From assembly GCF_036346875.1 (NCBI RefSeq), contig NZ_CP107852.1, positions 4,650,001 through 4,714,000 on the forward strand: a stretch of 64,000 bases of DNA, read 5' to 3'. This DNA comes from Nocardia sp. NBC_00508. Lineage in GTDB: Bacteria; Actinomycetota; Actinomycetes; Mycobacteriales; Mycobacteriaceae. Shown here one piece after another: positions 25,641 through 34,398 of this stretch. The notes under the pieces are model-generated. The model saw only the letters and a program-made list of their open reading frames with translations. It ran no database searches and was not told the origin of the DNA. Both the position numbers and the translations under genes were made by a program. Position 1 is the stretch's first letter. Every line of letters begins with the position of its first letter.

Positions 25641-26356
25641 GGAGCCGATGCTACTCAGGGGGCGGCGCAGGATGGCGTAATCAGAGCTTGTCGTTGTTGA
25701 TTCGCCGTCGGGTGGCTGTGGGACGAACTTCGCCATGATCGAATGGCGTCGGCGAGACAATTGGGCTCAGCAGGAAATACTGCCCGATCGCTACTTCCTG
25801 TTCTCCGGCGGCGCACCGGGTCTGTCCAGCGTGACGCGTCCGCCGGTGTCAAGTCGGGTGACAGGTGCGACGGCCGGGTGGACTCGATCGTGCCCGGGTT
25901 TCCGCTGTGCCGCGTTGGCCCGGTAGTTCGATTGGCGAGCAGCATCTTTCGCCGATTTTGCCGGGTTCTCGGTACAGCAGCGGATTCCGCGCATCGGGCG
26001 ATACGCCGAGAAGCGACCGACCCGATTGGGCGGCGTGGGTCGACGGCGCAGCCGATCTCGCGTACCGCGCGTTCCACCCTCGATGGCGCGATTTCGTAAC
26101 CGCTCGAGTCGGGTCGGCAATTGCGCCGTCGACACCGTGCACTCACTTGCCGATGCGCAGTCGTGTGTTCTCTCCGTCTCCCGAATTCGGTTGGTCCACG
26201 AGATCGGCACGCAGCGGCCGCACGGTTTCTCGGCTCCGCGTCGAATCACTATGTGCCGGTGTGTCGCACAGCGCGGATCGTGGCGCCGGAAACGCGATGA
26301 GGCCGATTGGACGGGGTGGGCGCGACCATTCGGCAACGATCTAGCACACTTGAGGC
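25641..26356. other. 716-bp intergenic region, no gene recognised
   Basis: Overlapping short ORFs on both strands lack ribosome-binding sites, family resemblance and the codon bias of the neighbours. It probably holds the divergent promoters of the AMIN lipoprotein and the methyltransferase genes, or a decayed gene. Confidence 0.5.
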
Positions 26357-27508
26357 GTGGGACATGTCGAGGACGTACTGAGCCGATTGCGGCGGTATCC
26401 GGACGTGGAGGCGCTGAACCTCTACGCCGTGGATGCCGCTGATCGGCTGATCCTCGACGTCGCCGCCGATGCCCTGGCGACCGCCGATAGCGGCAAGGTA
26501 GCCGTTATCGGTGACAGTTACGGCGCGCTGACCCTCGGCGCCATCGCCGGGCATGATGTGAACGGCGTGCGGGTGCACCAGGATCTGCTCACCGGGGAAC
26601 TCGCCCTTGCCAACAACGCCCGCGCGCTCGGCCTATCGGACCGCTACACCACACATCCCCTCGGCGCCGAGTTGCTGGGTGATGCCCGAGTGGTGTTGCT
26701 CCGCTTGCCGCGAGTGTTGGCCGGGCTGGCCGAAATCGCCGACGCCATCGCCCGATACGCCGATCCGGACGTCGAGGTGTTCGCGGGCGGCCGGGACAAG
26801 TATCTGACCAAGTCGATGAACGACGTTCTGGCCCAGTCGTTCTCCGAAGTGCGCGCCAGCCGCGGCAAGCAGAAGTCGCGCACCCTCCTGGTGGCCGGGG
26901 CCAAACCGGTGGGTGTCCCGCCGTTCCCGGTGCGCGAACGGCTCGACGAATTGGGTCTCGAGGTGGTCGCGCACGGTGCCGCCTTCTCCGGCGCCCGCCT
27001 CGACATCGGAACCAGATTCCTGCTCGAACATCTGAAATTGATGAAGCCGGACGCCCGCGACGCGATCGACCTCGGCTGCGGCACCGGCATCTTGGCCGTG
27101 GCGCTGGCCACGGCGCGGCCGGGGATCACGGTGGTCGCCACCGATCAATCCGCCGCCGCGGTCGCGTCGGCGCGGGCCACCGCCGCTGCGAACGGTGTCG
27201 CCGACCGCGTGTGCGTCGCACGCGACGACGCGATGTCGTCGGCCGCGGACAACAGCGCCGATCTGGTGCTGTGCAATCCGCCGTTCCACGTCGGCGCGGC
27301 GGTGCACACCGGATCGGCGATCAAGATGTTCGCAGAGACCGGGCGGGTGCTGCGCCCGGGCGGCGAACTGTGGACCGTGTACAACTCGCACCTCAACTAT
27401 CGCGCCGTGGTCGAACGTATGGTGGGCCGGACCGAGGTGGTCGGCCGCAACCGGAAATTCACGGTGACTCGGTCCGTGCGTGGCCTGCACGACCCGCGGC
27501 AGCGGTAG
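26357..27508 (+). CDS. Class I SAM-dependent methyltransferase, RsmC/RlmG type
   Basis: 383 residues in two domains. The N-terminal half (1-180) is a degenerate methyltransferase fold, the C-terminal half has the SAM-binding motif AIDLGCGTGILAVALA (about 230-245), the acidic end of motif II in VVATDQSAAAVASA, and the catalytic NPPF tetrapeptide (LVLCNPPFHVG). This architecture is that of rRNA guanine-N2 methyltransferases RsmC/RlmG. The start is GTG 26357 with GAGG just upstream. The precise rRNA position cannot be told. Confidence 0.88.
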   Translation: MGHVEDVLSRLRRYPDVEALNLYAVDAADRLILDVAADALATADSGKVAVIGDSYGALTLGAIAGHDVNGVRVHQDLLTGELALANNARALGLSDRYTTHPLGAELLGDARVVLLRLPRVLAGLAEIADAIARYADPDVEVFAGGRDKYLTKSMNDVLAQSFSEVRASRGKQKSRTLLVAGAKPVGVPPFPVRERLDELGLEVVAHGAAFSGARLDIGTRFLLEHLKLMKPDARDAIDLGCGTGILAVALATARPGITVVATDQSAAAVASARATAAANGVADRVCVARDDAMSSAADNSADLVLCNPPFHVGAAVHTGSAIKMFAETGRVLRPGGELWTVYNSHLNYRAVVERMVGRTEVVGRNRKFTVTRSVRGLHDPRQR

Positions 27509-27530
27509 AGTCCGAATTGTCTGGCTCAGT

Positions 27531-27548
27531 GAGTTTCCCAGGGAACTC
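27531..27548. promoter_or_regulatory. Imperfect inverted repeat upstream of the BI-1/YccA gene
   Basis: GAGTTTCCCAGGGAACTC is a near-perfect palindrome (one extra T in the left arm), 89 bp before the start of the next gene. It could be an operator or a small terminator for the methyltransferase gene, whose stop is 22 bp upstream. Confidence 0.3.
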
Positions 27549-27636
27549 GCCGCGGACGACAAACGTTGGATAAAACAGTTGGATATCGAGGAAATCACCT
27601 CGATGAACAGCGGCAACGACTCCAGAAAGGGAAGCC

Positions 27637-28491
27637 GTGCGTACCACGAGCAATCCGGTTTTCAGGAACCTGCCCAGGCAGGAGGGCAGTGGCTACGCCA
27701 ACTTCGGTTCCGGCGTGACCACCGCGGGACAATACGGCCAGCCGTACGGCCAATACCCGCCGCACCAGCAGCCTTATCCGCCGCAGGCCCCGCCCACCAC
27801 CAGGGCGATGACCATCGACGACGTGGTGACCAAGACGGGCATCACCCTCGCGGTGCTGGCCCTGTCCGCGATCGTCTCCTACGGCCTCACCAACGCGAAC
27901 ACGTCGCTCGCGCCGCTGTTCGTGATCGTCGGTGGCTTGGTCGGCCTGGTGCTGGTCCTGATCGCTACGTTCGCGAACAAGATGGACAACCCGGTCCTCG
28001 TGCTGTCCTACGCGGTCGCCGAGGGTCTCTTCCTCGGTGCGCTGTCGTTCATGTTCACCAATATCGAGTTCGGCGGGGTCGGCGGTAGCGCGCTGATCGG
28101 GCAGGCGGTGCTCGGTACGTTCGGTGTCTTCGCGGGCATGCTCGTGGTCTACAAGACCGGCGCCATCCGGGTGACGCCGCGGTTCACCAGGATCATCGTC
28201 GGCGCCATGATCGGCATCCTGGTGCTCATGCTCGGCAACCTGGTCGCCGGCTTCTTCATCTCCGGCGGTCTGGGGCTGCGTGACGGCGGCCCGCTGGCGA
28301 TCGTCTTCAGCCTGGTGGTCATCGCCATCGCCGCGTTCAGCTTCCTGCTCGACTTCGACGCCGCGGACCAGCTGATCCGCGCGCAGGCGCCGGAGCGGGC
28401 GGCCTGGGGCGTCGCCCTCGGCCTGACCGTCACCCTGGTCTGGCTCTACATCGAGATCCTGCGACTGCTGAGTTACTTCCAGAACGACTAG
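27637..28491 (+). CDS. Bax inhibitor-1/YccA family membrane protein
   Basis: 284 residues: a Gly/Pro/Gln/Tyr-rich cytoplasmic N-terminus (1-60), then seven hydrophobic helices with family features VLSYAVAEGLFLGALS (helix 3), and the C-terminal acidic motif FSFLLDFDAADQLI. The related YccA of E. coli modulates membrane proteolysis by FtsH; BI-1 proteins can act as pH-sensitive Ca2+ leak channels. It sits where M. tuberculosis has Rv1072. GTG 27637 has AAGGGA upstream. Confidence 0.9.
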   Translation: MRTTSNPVFRNLPRQEGSGYANFGSGVTTAGQYGQPYGQYPPHQQPYPPQAPPTTRAMTIDDVVTKTGITLAVLALSAIVSYGLTNANTSLAPLFVIVGGLVGLVLVLIATFANKMDNPVLVLSYAVAEGLFLGALSFMFTNIEFGGVGGSALIGQAVLGTFGVFAGMLVVYKTGAIRVTPRFTRIIVGAMIGILVLMLGNLVAGFFISGGLGLRDGGPLAIVFSLVVIAIAAFSFLLDFDAADQLIRAQAPERAAWGVALGLTVTLVWLYIEILRLLSYFQND

Positions 28492-28501
28492 CCGCACCGC
28501 G

Positions 28502-28538
28502 CAAGGGCGGCCGCCGGATCATCCGGCGGCCGCCCTTG
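28502..28538. terminator. Bidirectional terminator between BI-1/YccA and thiolase genes
   Basis: A perfect 17-bp stem, CAAGGGCGGCCGCCGGA paired with its complement around the loop TCA. It lies between convergent genes, 10 bp from one stop and 8 bp from the other, and should serve both. Confidence 0.9.
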
Positions 28539-28545
28539 TGGCATC

Positions 28546-29766
28546 TCAGCTCAGGCGTTCGATGACCATCGCCATGCCCTGGCCGCCGCCGACGCACATG
28601 GTCTCCAGACCGAACTGCTTGTCGTAGGTCTGCAGGTTGTTGATCAGCGTGGTGGTGATCCGGGCGCCGGTCATGCCGAACGGGTGGCCCAGCGCGATCG
28701 CGCCGCCGGAGACGTTCAGCTTGTCCTCGTCGATCTTCAGCTCCCGCGCGGAGCCGAGCACCTGCACCGCGAACGCCTCGTTGATCTCGACCAGGTCGAT
28801 GTCATCGATGGTCTTGCCCGCCAGCGCCAGCGCGCGCTTGCACGCCTCGATCGGCCCGAGGCCCATGATCTCCGGCGACAAGCCGGACACGCCGGTGGAC
28901 ACGATGCGCGCCAGCGGCGTCAGCCCCAGCTCCTCGGCCTTGGTGTCGCTCATGATGACCAGCGCGGCCGCGCCGTCGTTCAGCGGGCAGCAGTTGCCGG
29001 CGGTGATGGTGCCATCCGGGCGGAACACCGGCTTCAGCCCGGCGACCGCCTCGTAGGTGACGCCGGCGCGCGGGCCGTCGTCCGTGCTGACCACCGTGCC
29101 GTCCGGCAGTGTCACCGGGATGATCTCCCGCTCGAAGAAGCCGTTCTTGATCGCCTCTTCGGCCCGGTTCTGCGAGCGCACACCCCATCGGTCCTGCTCC
29201 TCGCGGGTGATGCCGGTGAACGAGGCGACGTTCTCGGCGGTCTGGCCCATCGCGATGTAGGCGTCGGGGAGCAGGCCGTCCTCGCGCGGGTCGTGCCAGA
29301 TGCCCGCGCCGCCCTCAGCGGTCTTGGCGGTGCGTTCCTGTGCCGCGGTGAACAGGGGATTCTGGGTGTTCGGCCAGCTGTCGGCCGAACCGGTCACGTA
29401 GCGGGAGACGGTTTCGACGCCTGCGGAGATGAATACGTCGCCCTCGCCCGCCTTGATCGCGTGGAACGCCATCCGGGTGGACTGCAGCGACGACGCGCAG
29501 TAGCGGTGCACGGTGGTGCCGGGCACGAAGTCGTAGCCGAGCTGCACGGCGACGATGCGGGCGATGTTGAAGCCCTGCTCACCGCCGGGCGAGCCGCAGC
29601 CGAGGATCAGGTCGTCGATCTGGGCCGGGTCCAGGGCAGGCACCTTGTCGAGCGCTGCCCGCACAATCTGCGTGGTCAGATCGTCGGGCCGCAGGTCGAC
29701 CAGCGAACCCTTGCGGGCCCTGCCGATCGGGGAGCGTGCGGTCGAAACGATGACGGCCTCGGGCAT
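28546..29766 (-). CDS. fadA3: Acetyl-CoA acetyltransferase (thiolase, FadA3-like)
   Basis: 406 residues, full-length thiolase. Nucleophilic C90 in VHRYCASSLQS, conserved VEINEAFAVQ, His in GGAIALGHPFGMTGAR and the second Cys in ETMCVGGGQG. It cleaves or forms acetoacetyl-/3-ketoacyl-CoA in fatty acid metabolism. A start GHLRP-type N-terminus (MPEAVIVSTARSPIGRARKGSL) is typical of the trifunctional-type thiolases. It sits in the M. tuberculosis Rv1074c position, next to the SGNH gene. Confidence 0.92.
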   Translation of the reverse strand: MPEAVIVSTARSPIGRARKGSLVDLRPDDLTTQIVRAALDKVPALDPAQIDDLILGCGSPGGEQGFNIARIVAVQLGYDFVPGTTVHRYCASSLQSTRMAFHAIKAGEGDVFISAGVETVSRYVTGSADSWPNTQNPLFTAAQERTAKTAEGGAGIWHDPREDGLLPDAYIAMGQTAENVASFTGITREEQDRWGVRSQNRAEEAIKNGFFEREIIPVTLPDGTVVSTDDGPRAGVTYEAVAGLKPVFRPDGTITAGNCCPLNDGAAALVIMSDTKAEELGLTPLARIVSTGVSGLSPEIMGLGPIEACKRALALAGKTIDDIDLVEINEAFAVQVLGSARELKIDEDKLNVSGGAIALGHPFGMTGARITTTLINNLQTYDKQFGLETMCVGGGQGMAMVIERLS

Positions 29767-29809
29767 GAGGACTCCTTTGTGGGACGGTCGTGGCGAACCC
29801 TTTTTGTAC

Positions 29810-30697
29810 TTACTCGCGGATTCGTATCGAATTTACGTCCTGTCGCGGTGTACCGGAAGCGGGTGTCCCGTCCAGTGCGTCGACCAGCACCGGAAGCAGC
29901 TGCGCAGCGGCGAGTTCGTAACCCGCGGCCGAGGGGTGGAATCCGTCGGCGGCGAAGAGGAGCTCGGGCGCGGCGCGGAACTCCGTGGCGAGCAGATACC
30001 CCATCGATACCGGATGCCCGCCCGCGACGGTCGTCGCCACGCGCTGCGCCCTGGCCAAGCGGACGCTCCAGTTGTGCACCACGCTCCGCAGCGGCTGCGG
30101 GATCGCCGTCACCGTGCCCAGGTTCGGGCAGGTGCCGACCACCACCACCGCGTCGGCGCGGCGCAGCCGGGCCACCGCCGCGGCGAGCCTGCGCGCGGAG
30201 GCGCGGATCGAGTGCTTTTTGGTGACGTCGTTGGCGCCGATGAGGATGACCGCGGCGTCCGGCGGCGGACCCGCGACGAACATCGCGTCCACTTGACCGG
30301 ACAGGCCCTTGGAGGTGGCGCCGGAGATGGCCTTGGTGCTCAGGCGGACTCGCTGCCCGGTCGCGTCGGCGAGGCCGCGGGCCAGACGCACGCCCGGCAC
30401 CTCGTCGGCCACCACGCAGCCGACGCCCGCCGCGGTGGAGTCGCCGAAGATCATCAGATGCAGGTCGGCGTGTTTGCCGGTGCGCCACGGCTCGGGCTCC
30501 ACGCAGCCCGCGGTATAGATGCCGTCCGCCTCCGGCGGTTTCGAGGTGTCCCGGCCGATCACGCCGCGCGCGGCGCCCGCTTGGGCCATGAGCAGGCGAT
30601 ACGTCGCCCACCACGCGGTGCCCGCGCCCGAACCGGCGAGCGCGGCCGCGGCACCGGTCATCGCGGCCGTCCGCCAGCGGAACTGAGGTGTGCTCAC
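29810..30697 (-). CDS. SGNH/GDSL hydrolase (Rv1075c-like)
   Basis: 295 residues. An N-terminal hydrophobic segment (AAMTGAAAALAGSGAGTAWW) is a signal or anchor. SGNH blocks: nucleophile in LMIFGDSTAAGVG, Gly in KAISGATSKGL, Asn in ILIGANDVT, and Asp/His in ADGFHPSAAGYELAA. It should be an envelope-located esterase or lipase, as characterised for the M. tuberculosis homologue Rv1075c. GTG start at 30697; gene order thiolase-SGNH is the mycobacterial one. Confidence 0.87.
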   Translation of the reverse strand: MSTPQFRWRTAAMTGAAAALAGSGAGTAWWATYRLLMAQAGAARGVIGRDTSKPPEADGIYTAGCVEPEPWRTGKHADLHLMIFGDSTAAGVGCVVADEVPGVRLARGLADATGQRVRLSTKAISGATSKGLSGQVDAMFVAGPPPDAAVILIGANDVTKKHSIRASARRLAAAVARLRRADAVVVVGTCPNLGTVTAIPQPLRSVVHNWSVRLARAQRVATTVAGGHPVSMGYLLATEFRAAPELLFAADGFHPSAAGYELAAAQLLPVLVDALDGTPASGTPRQDVNSIRIRE

Positions 30698-30784
30698 GCC
30701 AGGAATTTTACGAAATCACGCCGATTCGCTCATTCCCGAACGCGTCCGCGGCACCTACCGCAGCCCGAAGCCCGTGTCGGCCCC

Positions 30785-31279
30785 TCAGGACGCAGATGTC
30801 CGGGCCGCCGTCACCGGTTCACCCGGCACCACGAAGGAGCCGCGCGCGGGGACGCTCGCCGCGTTGGTGGAGATGGTGACCTCGATCAAGCCGGGGCCGG
30901 TGTCCTGGAACAGCGCGTACTGGATGCTGCCGTAGATGCCGGTGACCACCGTGTTGTCATAGCGGCCGGTCGCGCCCGTGGTGACGTTGCGCCAGGCCAC
31001 GGTCGTGCGAACCTCGCACAGCGGCGCAAGCGGGTGGCGACCCGGCCCGATGCCCGAGACGGGTGACGCGCGGATATTGAGAATGGCGCGGCCCGGCCAC
31101 TCGGGACTGGTATCGGCCCAGGTGCGGATGCTGGTCCAGCACAGACCACCATGCGCGAGCGTGGGCACCTCCGGGAATTCGACGGTCGCCGCCTCCGCGC
31201 GCGCACCGGATCCGATCACTAGAGCCATCGCCGATCCGGCCAGAATCGCTGCGGCACGGGCGATGTTCGGCTGCCTCAT
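30785..31279 (-). CDS. Small secreted protein, unknown function
   Basis: 164 residues. A clear Sec signal peptide (hydrophobic AAILAGSAMALVIGSG, cleavage near ARAEA-A) is followed by a beta-rich domain with two Cys (GGLCWTS, PLCEVRTTV) that may form a disulfide. Strand-like segments WRNVTTGATGRYDNTVV and GPGLIEVTIST suggest an Ig- or jelly-roll-like fold. ATG 31279 chosen. No family recognised. Confidence 0.72.
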   Translation of the reverse strand: MRQPNIARAAAILAGSAMALVIGSGARAEAATVEFPEVPTLAHGGLCWTSIRTWADTSPEWPGRAILNIRASPVSGIGPGRHPLAPLCEVRTTVAWRNVTTGATGRYDNTVVTGIYGSIQYALFQDTGPGLIEVTISTNAASVPARGSFVVPGEPVTAARTSAS

Positions 31280-31382
31280 GGCAGCGATCCTAAGGGCGCG
31301 AGGGCCGGTTTGCCGGTAGCCCGGACCGGTTGCGTCCGGCGTGCGCGAACTCACAGGTAGTGCGTCTGCAACGATGGGGTCC

Positions 31383-32771
31383 ATGCGCATCGCGGATCAT
31401 GTCGTGGACCTCATCGGCAACACGCCGCTGGTCCGGTTGAACTCGGTCGTCGGACCGGACGCGGGGCTGGTGGCGGCCAAGATCGAATACCTCAACCCGG
31501 GCGGAAGCGCCAAGGACCGGATCGCGGTGAAGATGATCGACGCCGCGGAGAAGTCCGGCGAGCTGCGCCCCGGCGGCACCATCGTCGAGCCCACCTCCGG
31601 CAACACCGGCGTCGGTCTGGCGCTGGTCGCGCAGCAGCGCGGCTACAAGTGCGTGTTCGTCTGCCCGGACAAGGTCAGCGAGGACAAGCGCAACGTGCTG
31701 CGCGCCTACGGCGCCGAGGTCGTCGTCTGCCCGACCGCCGTGCCGCCGGACCACCCGAACAGCTACTACAGCGTCTCCGACCGCCTGGTTCGCGAGATCG
31801 ATGGCGCGTGGAAGCCCGACCAGTACTCCAACCCCGGCGGCCCGGACAGCCACTACGCGACCACCGGACCGGAGATCTGGCGCGACACCGATGGCAAGGT
31901 GACCCACTTCGTGGCGGGCGTCGGCACCGGCGGCACCATTACCGGCACCGGCCGCTACCTCAAGGAGGTCTCCGGCGGGAAGGTGCAGATCATCGGTGCC
32001 GACCCGGAGGGCTCGGTGTACTCCGGCGGCACCGGACGGCCATACCTGGTCGAGGGCGTCGGCGAAGACTTCTGGCCGTCCGCCTACGACCCCGCCGTGC
32101 CGGACGAGATCATCGCGGTGTCCGACGCCGATTCCTTCGAGATGACCCGCAGGCTGGCTCGCGAGGAGGGCCTGCTGGTCGGCGGTTCGTGCGGCATGGC
32201 GGTGGTCGCGGCCATCGAGGTGGCGCGGCGTGATCCCGAGGCGGTGGTCGTGGTGCTGCTGCCCGACGGCGGACGCGGCTACCTGTCGAAGATCTTCAAC
32301 GACGAGTGGATGAGTTCCTACGGCTTCCTCCGCGAACGGCTGGACGGCGCAGCCGAACCGCTCGTGGGTGACGTGCTGCGTGGCAAGTCCGGTGCGCTGC
32401 CCGACCTGGTGCACACCCATCCGTCGGAGACGCTGCGCGACGCCATCGAGATCTTGCGCGAGTACGGCGTGTCACAGATGCCCGTGGTCGGCGCCGAGCC
32501 GCCGGTGATGGCGGGCGAGGTCGCGGGCAGCGTGTCCGAGCGCGACCTGCTGTCGGCGGTCTTCGAAGGCCGCGCGAACCTGACCGACTCGGTGGCCAAG
32601 CACATGAGCCCCTCGTTCCCGCTGATCGGCTCGGGCGAGCCCATCTCCGCCGCGACCAAAGCGCTCTCCGACACCGACGCGCTCATGGTCGTCGAGGACG
32701 GCAAGCCCGTCGGCGTCATCACCCGCCACGACCTGCTCGGCTTCCTCAGCATGGGCCAGATCGGAAAGTAA
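31383..32771 (+). CDS. cbs: Cystathionine beta-synthase
   Basis: 462 residues. Residues 1-310 are a fold-type II PLP enzyme: the lysine in NPGGSAKDRIAVKM, the phosphate-binding and substrate loops EPTSGNTGVGLALVA and GVGTGGTITGTGRYL, and SCGMAVVAA. Residues about 335-460 are a CBS pair (VHTHPSETLRDAIEILREYGVSQMPVVG; DALMVVEDGKPVGVITRHDLLGFL) that may bind an adenosyl ligand. It condenses serine (or acetylserine) with homocysteine into cystathionine; metB 4.8 kb downstream completes transsulfuration. It lies in the Rv1077 position. ATG 31374 is an alternative start. Confidence 0.93.
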   Translation: MRIADHVVDLIGNTPLVRLNSVVGPDAGLVAAKIEYLNPGGSAKDRIAVKMIDAAEKSGELRPGGTIVEPTSGNTGVGLALVAQQRGYKCVFVCPDKVSEDKRNVLRAYGAEVVVCPTAVPPDHPNSYYSVSDRLVREIDGAWKPDQYSNPGGPDSHYATTGPEIWRDTDGKVTHFVAGVGTGGTITGTGRYLKEVSGGKVQIIGADPEGSVYSGGTGRPYLVEGVGEDFWPSAYDPAVPDEIIAVSDADSFEMTRRLAREEGLLVGGSCGMAVVAAIEVARRDPEAVVVVLLPDGGRGYLSKIFNDEWMSSYGFLRERLDGAAEPLVGDVLRGKSGALPDLVHTHPSETLRDAIEILREYGVSQMPVVGAEPPVMAGEVAGSVSERDLLSAVFEGRANLTDSVAKHMSPSFPLIGSGEPISAATKALSDTDALMVVEDGKPVGVITRHDLLGFLSMGQIGK

Positions 32772-32987
32772 ACGAGCACACCGGGCCACCCGATCGACCG
32801 ATGGCGCCCCGCCGTGTGAGCCGGTGCCGCAGAACTCGCACGGTTGGGCGGGGCCGATCCGGCGCGGCGGCCTCTGCCTGCCTCTGTGCGCTTTCCATGC
32901 AGAACTCGCGACGGGCACCCGATGACGTCGAGTTCGATCGACGGTCCCGGTGACCGCAGCTCAGTGGGTTCCGGCTGTCTCGTCAGG

Positions 32988-33467
32988 CTAAGCCGGTCGC
33001 CTGCCGCGCACCGTTTCGCGCACGCCGACGGTGATCAGGTCGGTCCACTCGTCGGCTAGCAGAGCCAGCCGGTACCAGGCGGCGTGCACCCGGTCGTCGG
33101 AGACCTTCTCGGCGGTGTGCAGGAGGTGGCTGGCGTGGACGTGGGCCGCGGCCATGCGATCGACTGTGGCGCCGAGAGATTCGGCGCGCAGGTGATCGGT
33201 CGATCGCCTGCGGGGCAGTCGGTCGAGCAGCCACGCATCGATAGCGGCGACCAGTTCGGCACGGCGGCAGTCGATTCCGGCGGCGGCCAGCGGATCGGTG
33301 TGCCGCTGCCGGTGCAGCGTGGCCAGCGTCGCGGCCCAGACGAGCAGGGGATGTTCGTCGTCCGAGTCGCTCGGATGGCCGCCGAAGGCGGCGACGAGCT
33401 CGCGCTGATCCGGCAATGGCCGGGCCGCGCCGCGCGGGTGCCGCGGCAGGTGGTCACGCACGAACAT
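32988..33467 (-). CDS. DUF4254 family protein
   Basis: 159 residues from ATG 33467 (GGGAG 7 nt upstream). Matches the actinobacterial DUF4254 pattern: LPDQRELVAAFGGH, HPLLVWAATLATLHRQRH, the conserved DCRRAELVAAIDAWL and HLRAESLGATVDRMAAAHVHA, ending in a basic GRRP tail. All-helical, cytoplasmic. Function unknown; in Nocardia this family is scattered near secondary-metabolism and type VII loci. Confidence 0.75.
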   Translation of the reverse strand: MFVRDHLPRHPRGAARPLPDQRELVAAFGGHPSDSDDEHPLLVWAATLATLHRQRHTDPLAAAGIDCRRAELVAAIDAWLLDRLPRRRSTDHLRAESLGATVDRMAAAHVHASHLLHTAEKVSDDRVHAAWYRLALLADEWTDLITVGVRETVRGRRPA

Positions 33468-33807
33468 GGCAGGCTCCCAGCGCATTCGGAACCGACAACC
33501 GTGCGCTACGGTCGATCGACAAGGTGTGCATCGTGCACCTCCGATGGAGTGGCGGTGGAGGCATCGCCCAAATGCCGGGTCCTCGTTCAGTGTGAGCACC
33601 GCCCTTGGCGTGCCGGTGACACTCACATGGCACCGAAATGACTAAACGTGACAATTGCTTAACCACGGCGTCACGCCACTCGGTGAGCTCATCCCGGATG
33701 TCAGCTCAGCTCCGCTCAGTAGGCAATTCTTCGCACCGGCTGTGCCGTGGCGGGCTACGCCGCGGTTTGCGAGGGCTGTCGCCCGGCGAACGGGCGGGGT
33801 GCTCGGC

Positions 33808-34179
33808 TCATGCCGTCGCGAGGGCGGCCCGGAGGACTCGCTCGGTGACCGATCGCCGAAGCCACGCGCGGTCGATTCCGGTGATCTCGCCGCACCGGCG
33901 CGGTCGAACGAGGCCGGGTGTACCGGGCAGGCGTCCTCGGTGCGCTGTCGCCGATGGTGGCTCGGCATTCTCCGAGTCCCGGCCATTGCAGCCGACCGCG
34001 GTGAGCAGGGCGCCGTAGAACACTGCGCGGCAGTCGGCCTCGGACGGCCCGATCCATTCGGCTGAGTCGGCGGTAACGATGGCCGGACCGGTGGTGCGTG
34101 ACAGTTCCGCGAGCGTCTCGGCGCAGTGCGCTGATGGTATGCGCCGACAGCGGTCGCTCCGCGTGACTGCGCAGCCCAA
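33808..34179 (-). CDS. Possible small protein of unknown function
   Basis: A 123-codon leftward frame with TTG start and GGAGAAAGG just upstream. The central part (ETLAELSRTTGPAIVTADSA, IGPSEADCRAVFYGALLTAV) looks protein-like and six Cys are spread along it. Other frames here are open too, so it may be fortuitous. The surrounding 33468-34398 region holds nothing else I recognise except the inverted repeat at 34334. Confidence 0.3.
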   Translation of the reverse strand: MGCAVTRSDRCRRIPSAHCAETLAELSRTTGPAIVTADSAEWIGPSEADCRAVFYGALLTAVGCNGRDSENAEPPSATAHRGRLPGTPGLVRPRRCGEITGIDRAWLRRSVTERVLRAALATA

Positions 34180-34333
34180 TCCCTTTCTCCGGGAGCGTCA
34201 TCCGAGTTCGCAGGAGTCTGTCGCGGATTCCGTGTACTGCCGGGTCCAGGCTTGGTGAGAGACGCCGCAAAGGATCGAATCAAAGAAATGGCAATTTACC
34301 CGCAAATGGCAGATTCGAGAGATTTCATGAGGG

Positions 34334-34352
34334 TATGTCCTGGCTGGACATA
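34334..34352. promoter_or_regulatory. Perfect inverted repeat upstream of the channel-like gene
   Basis: TATGTCC-TGGCT-GGACATA, 7-bp arms and 5-nt spacer, 46 bp before the start of the MscS-related gene. The symmetry and location fit an operator for a dimeric repressor or activator. Confidence 0.4.
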
Positions 34353-34398
34353 ACCGGGGCAAACAGTCACGGTGTCATCGCATAGCGGAGGAATGGGC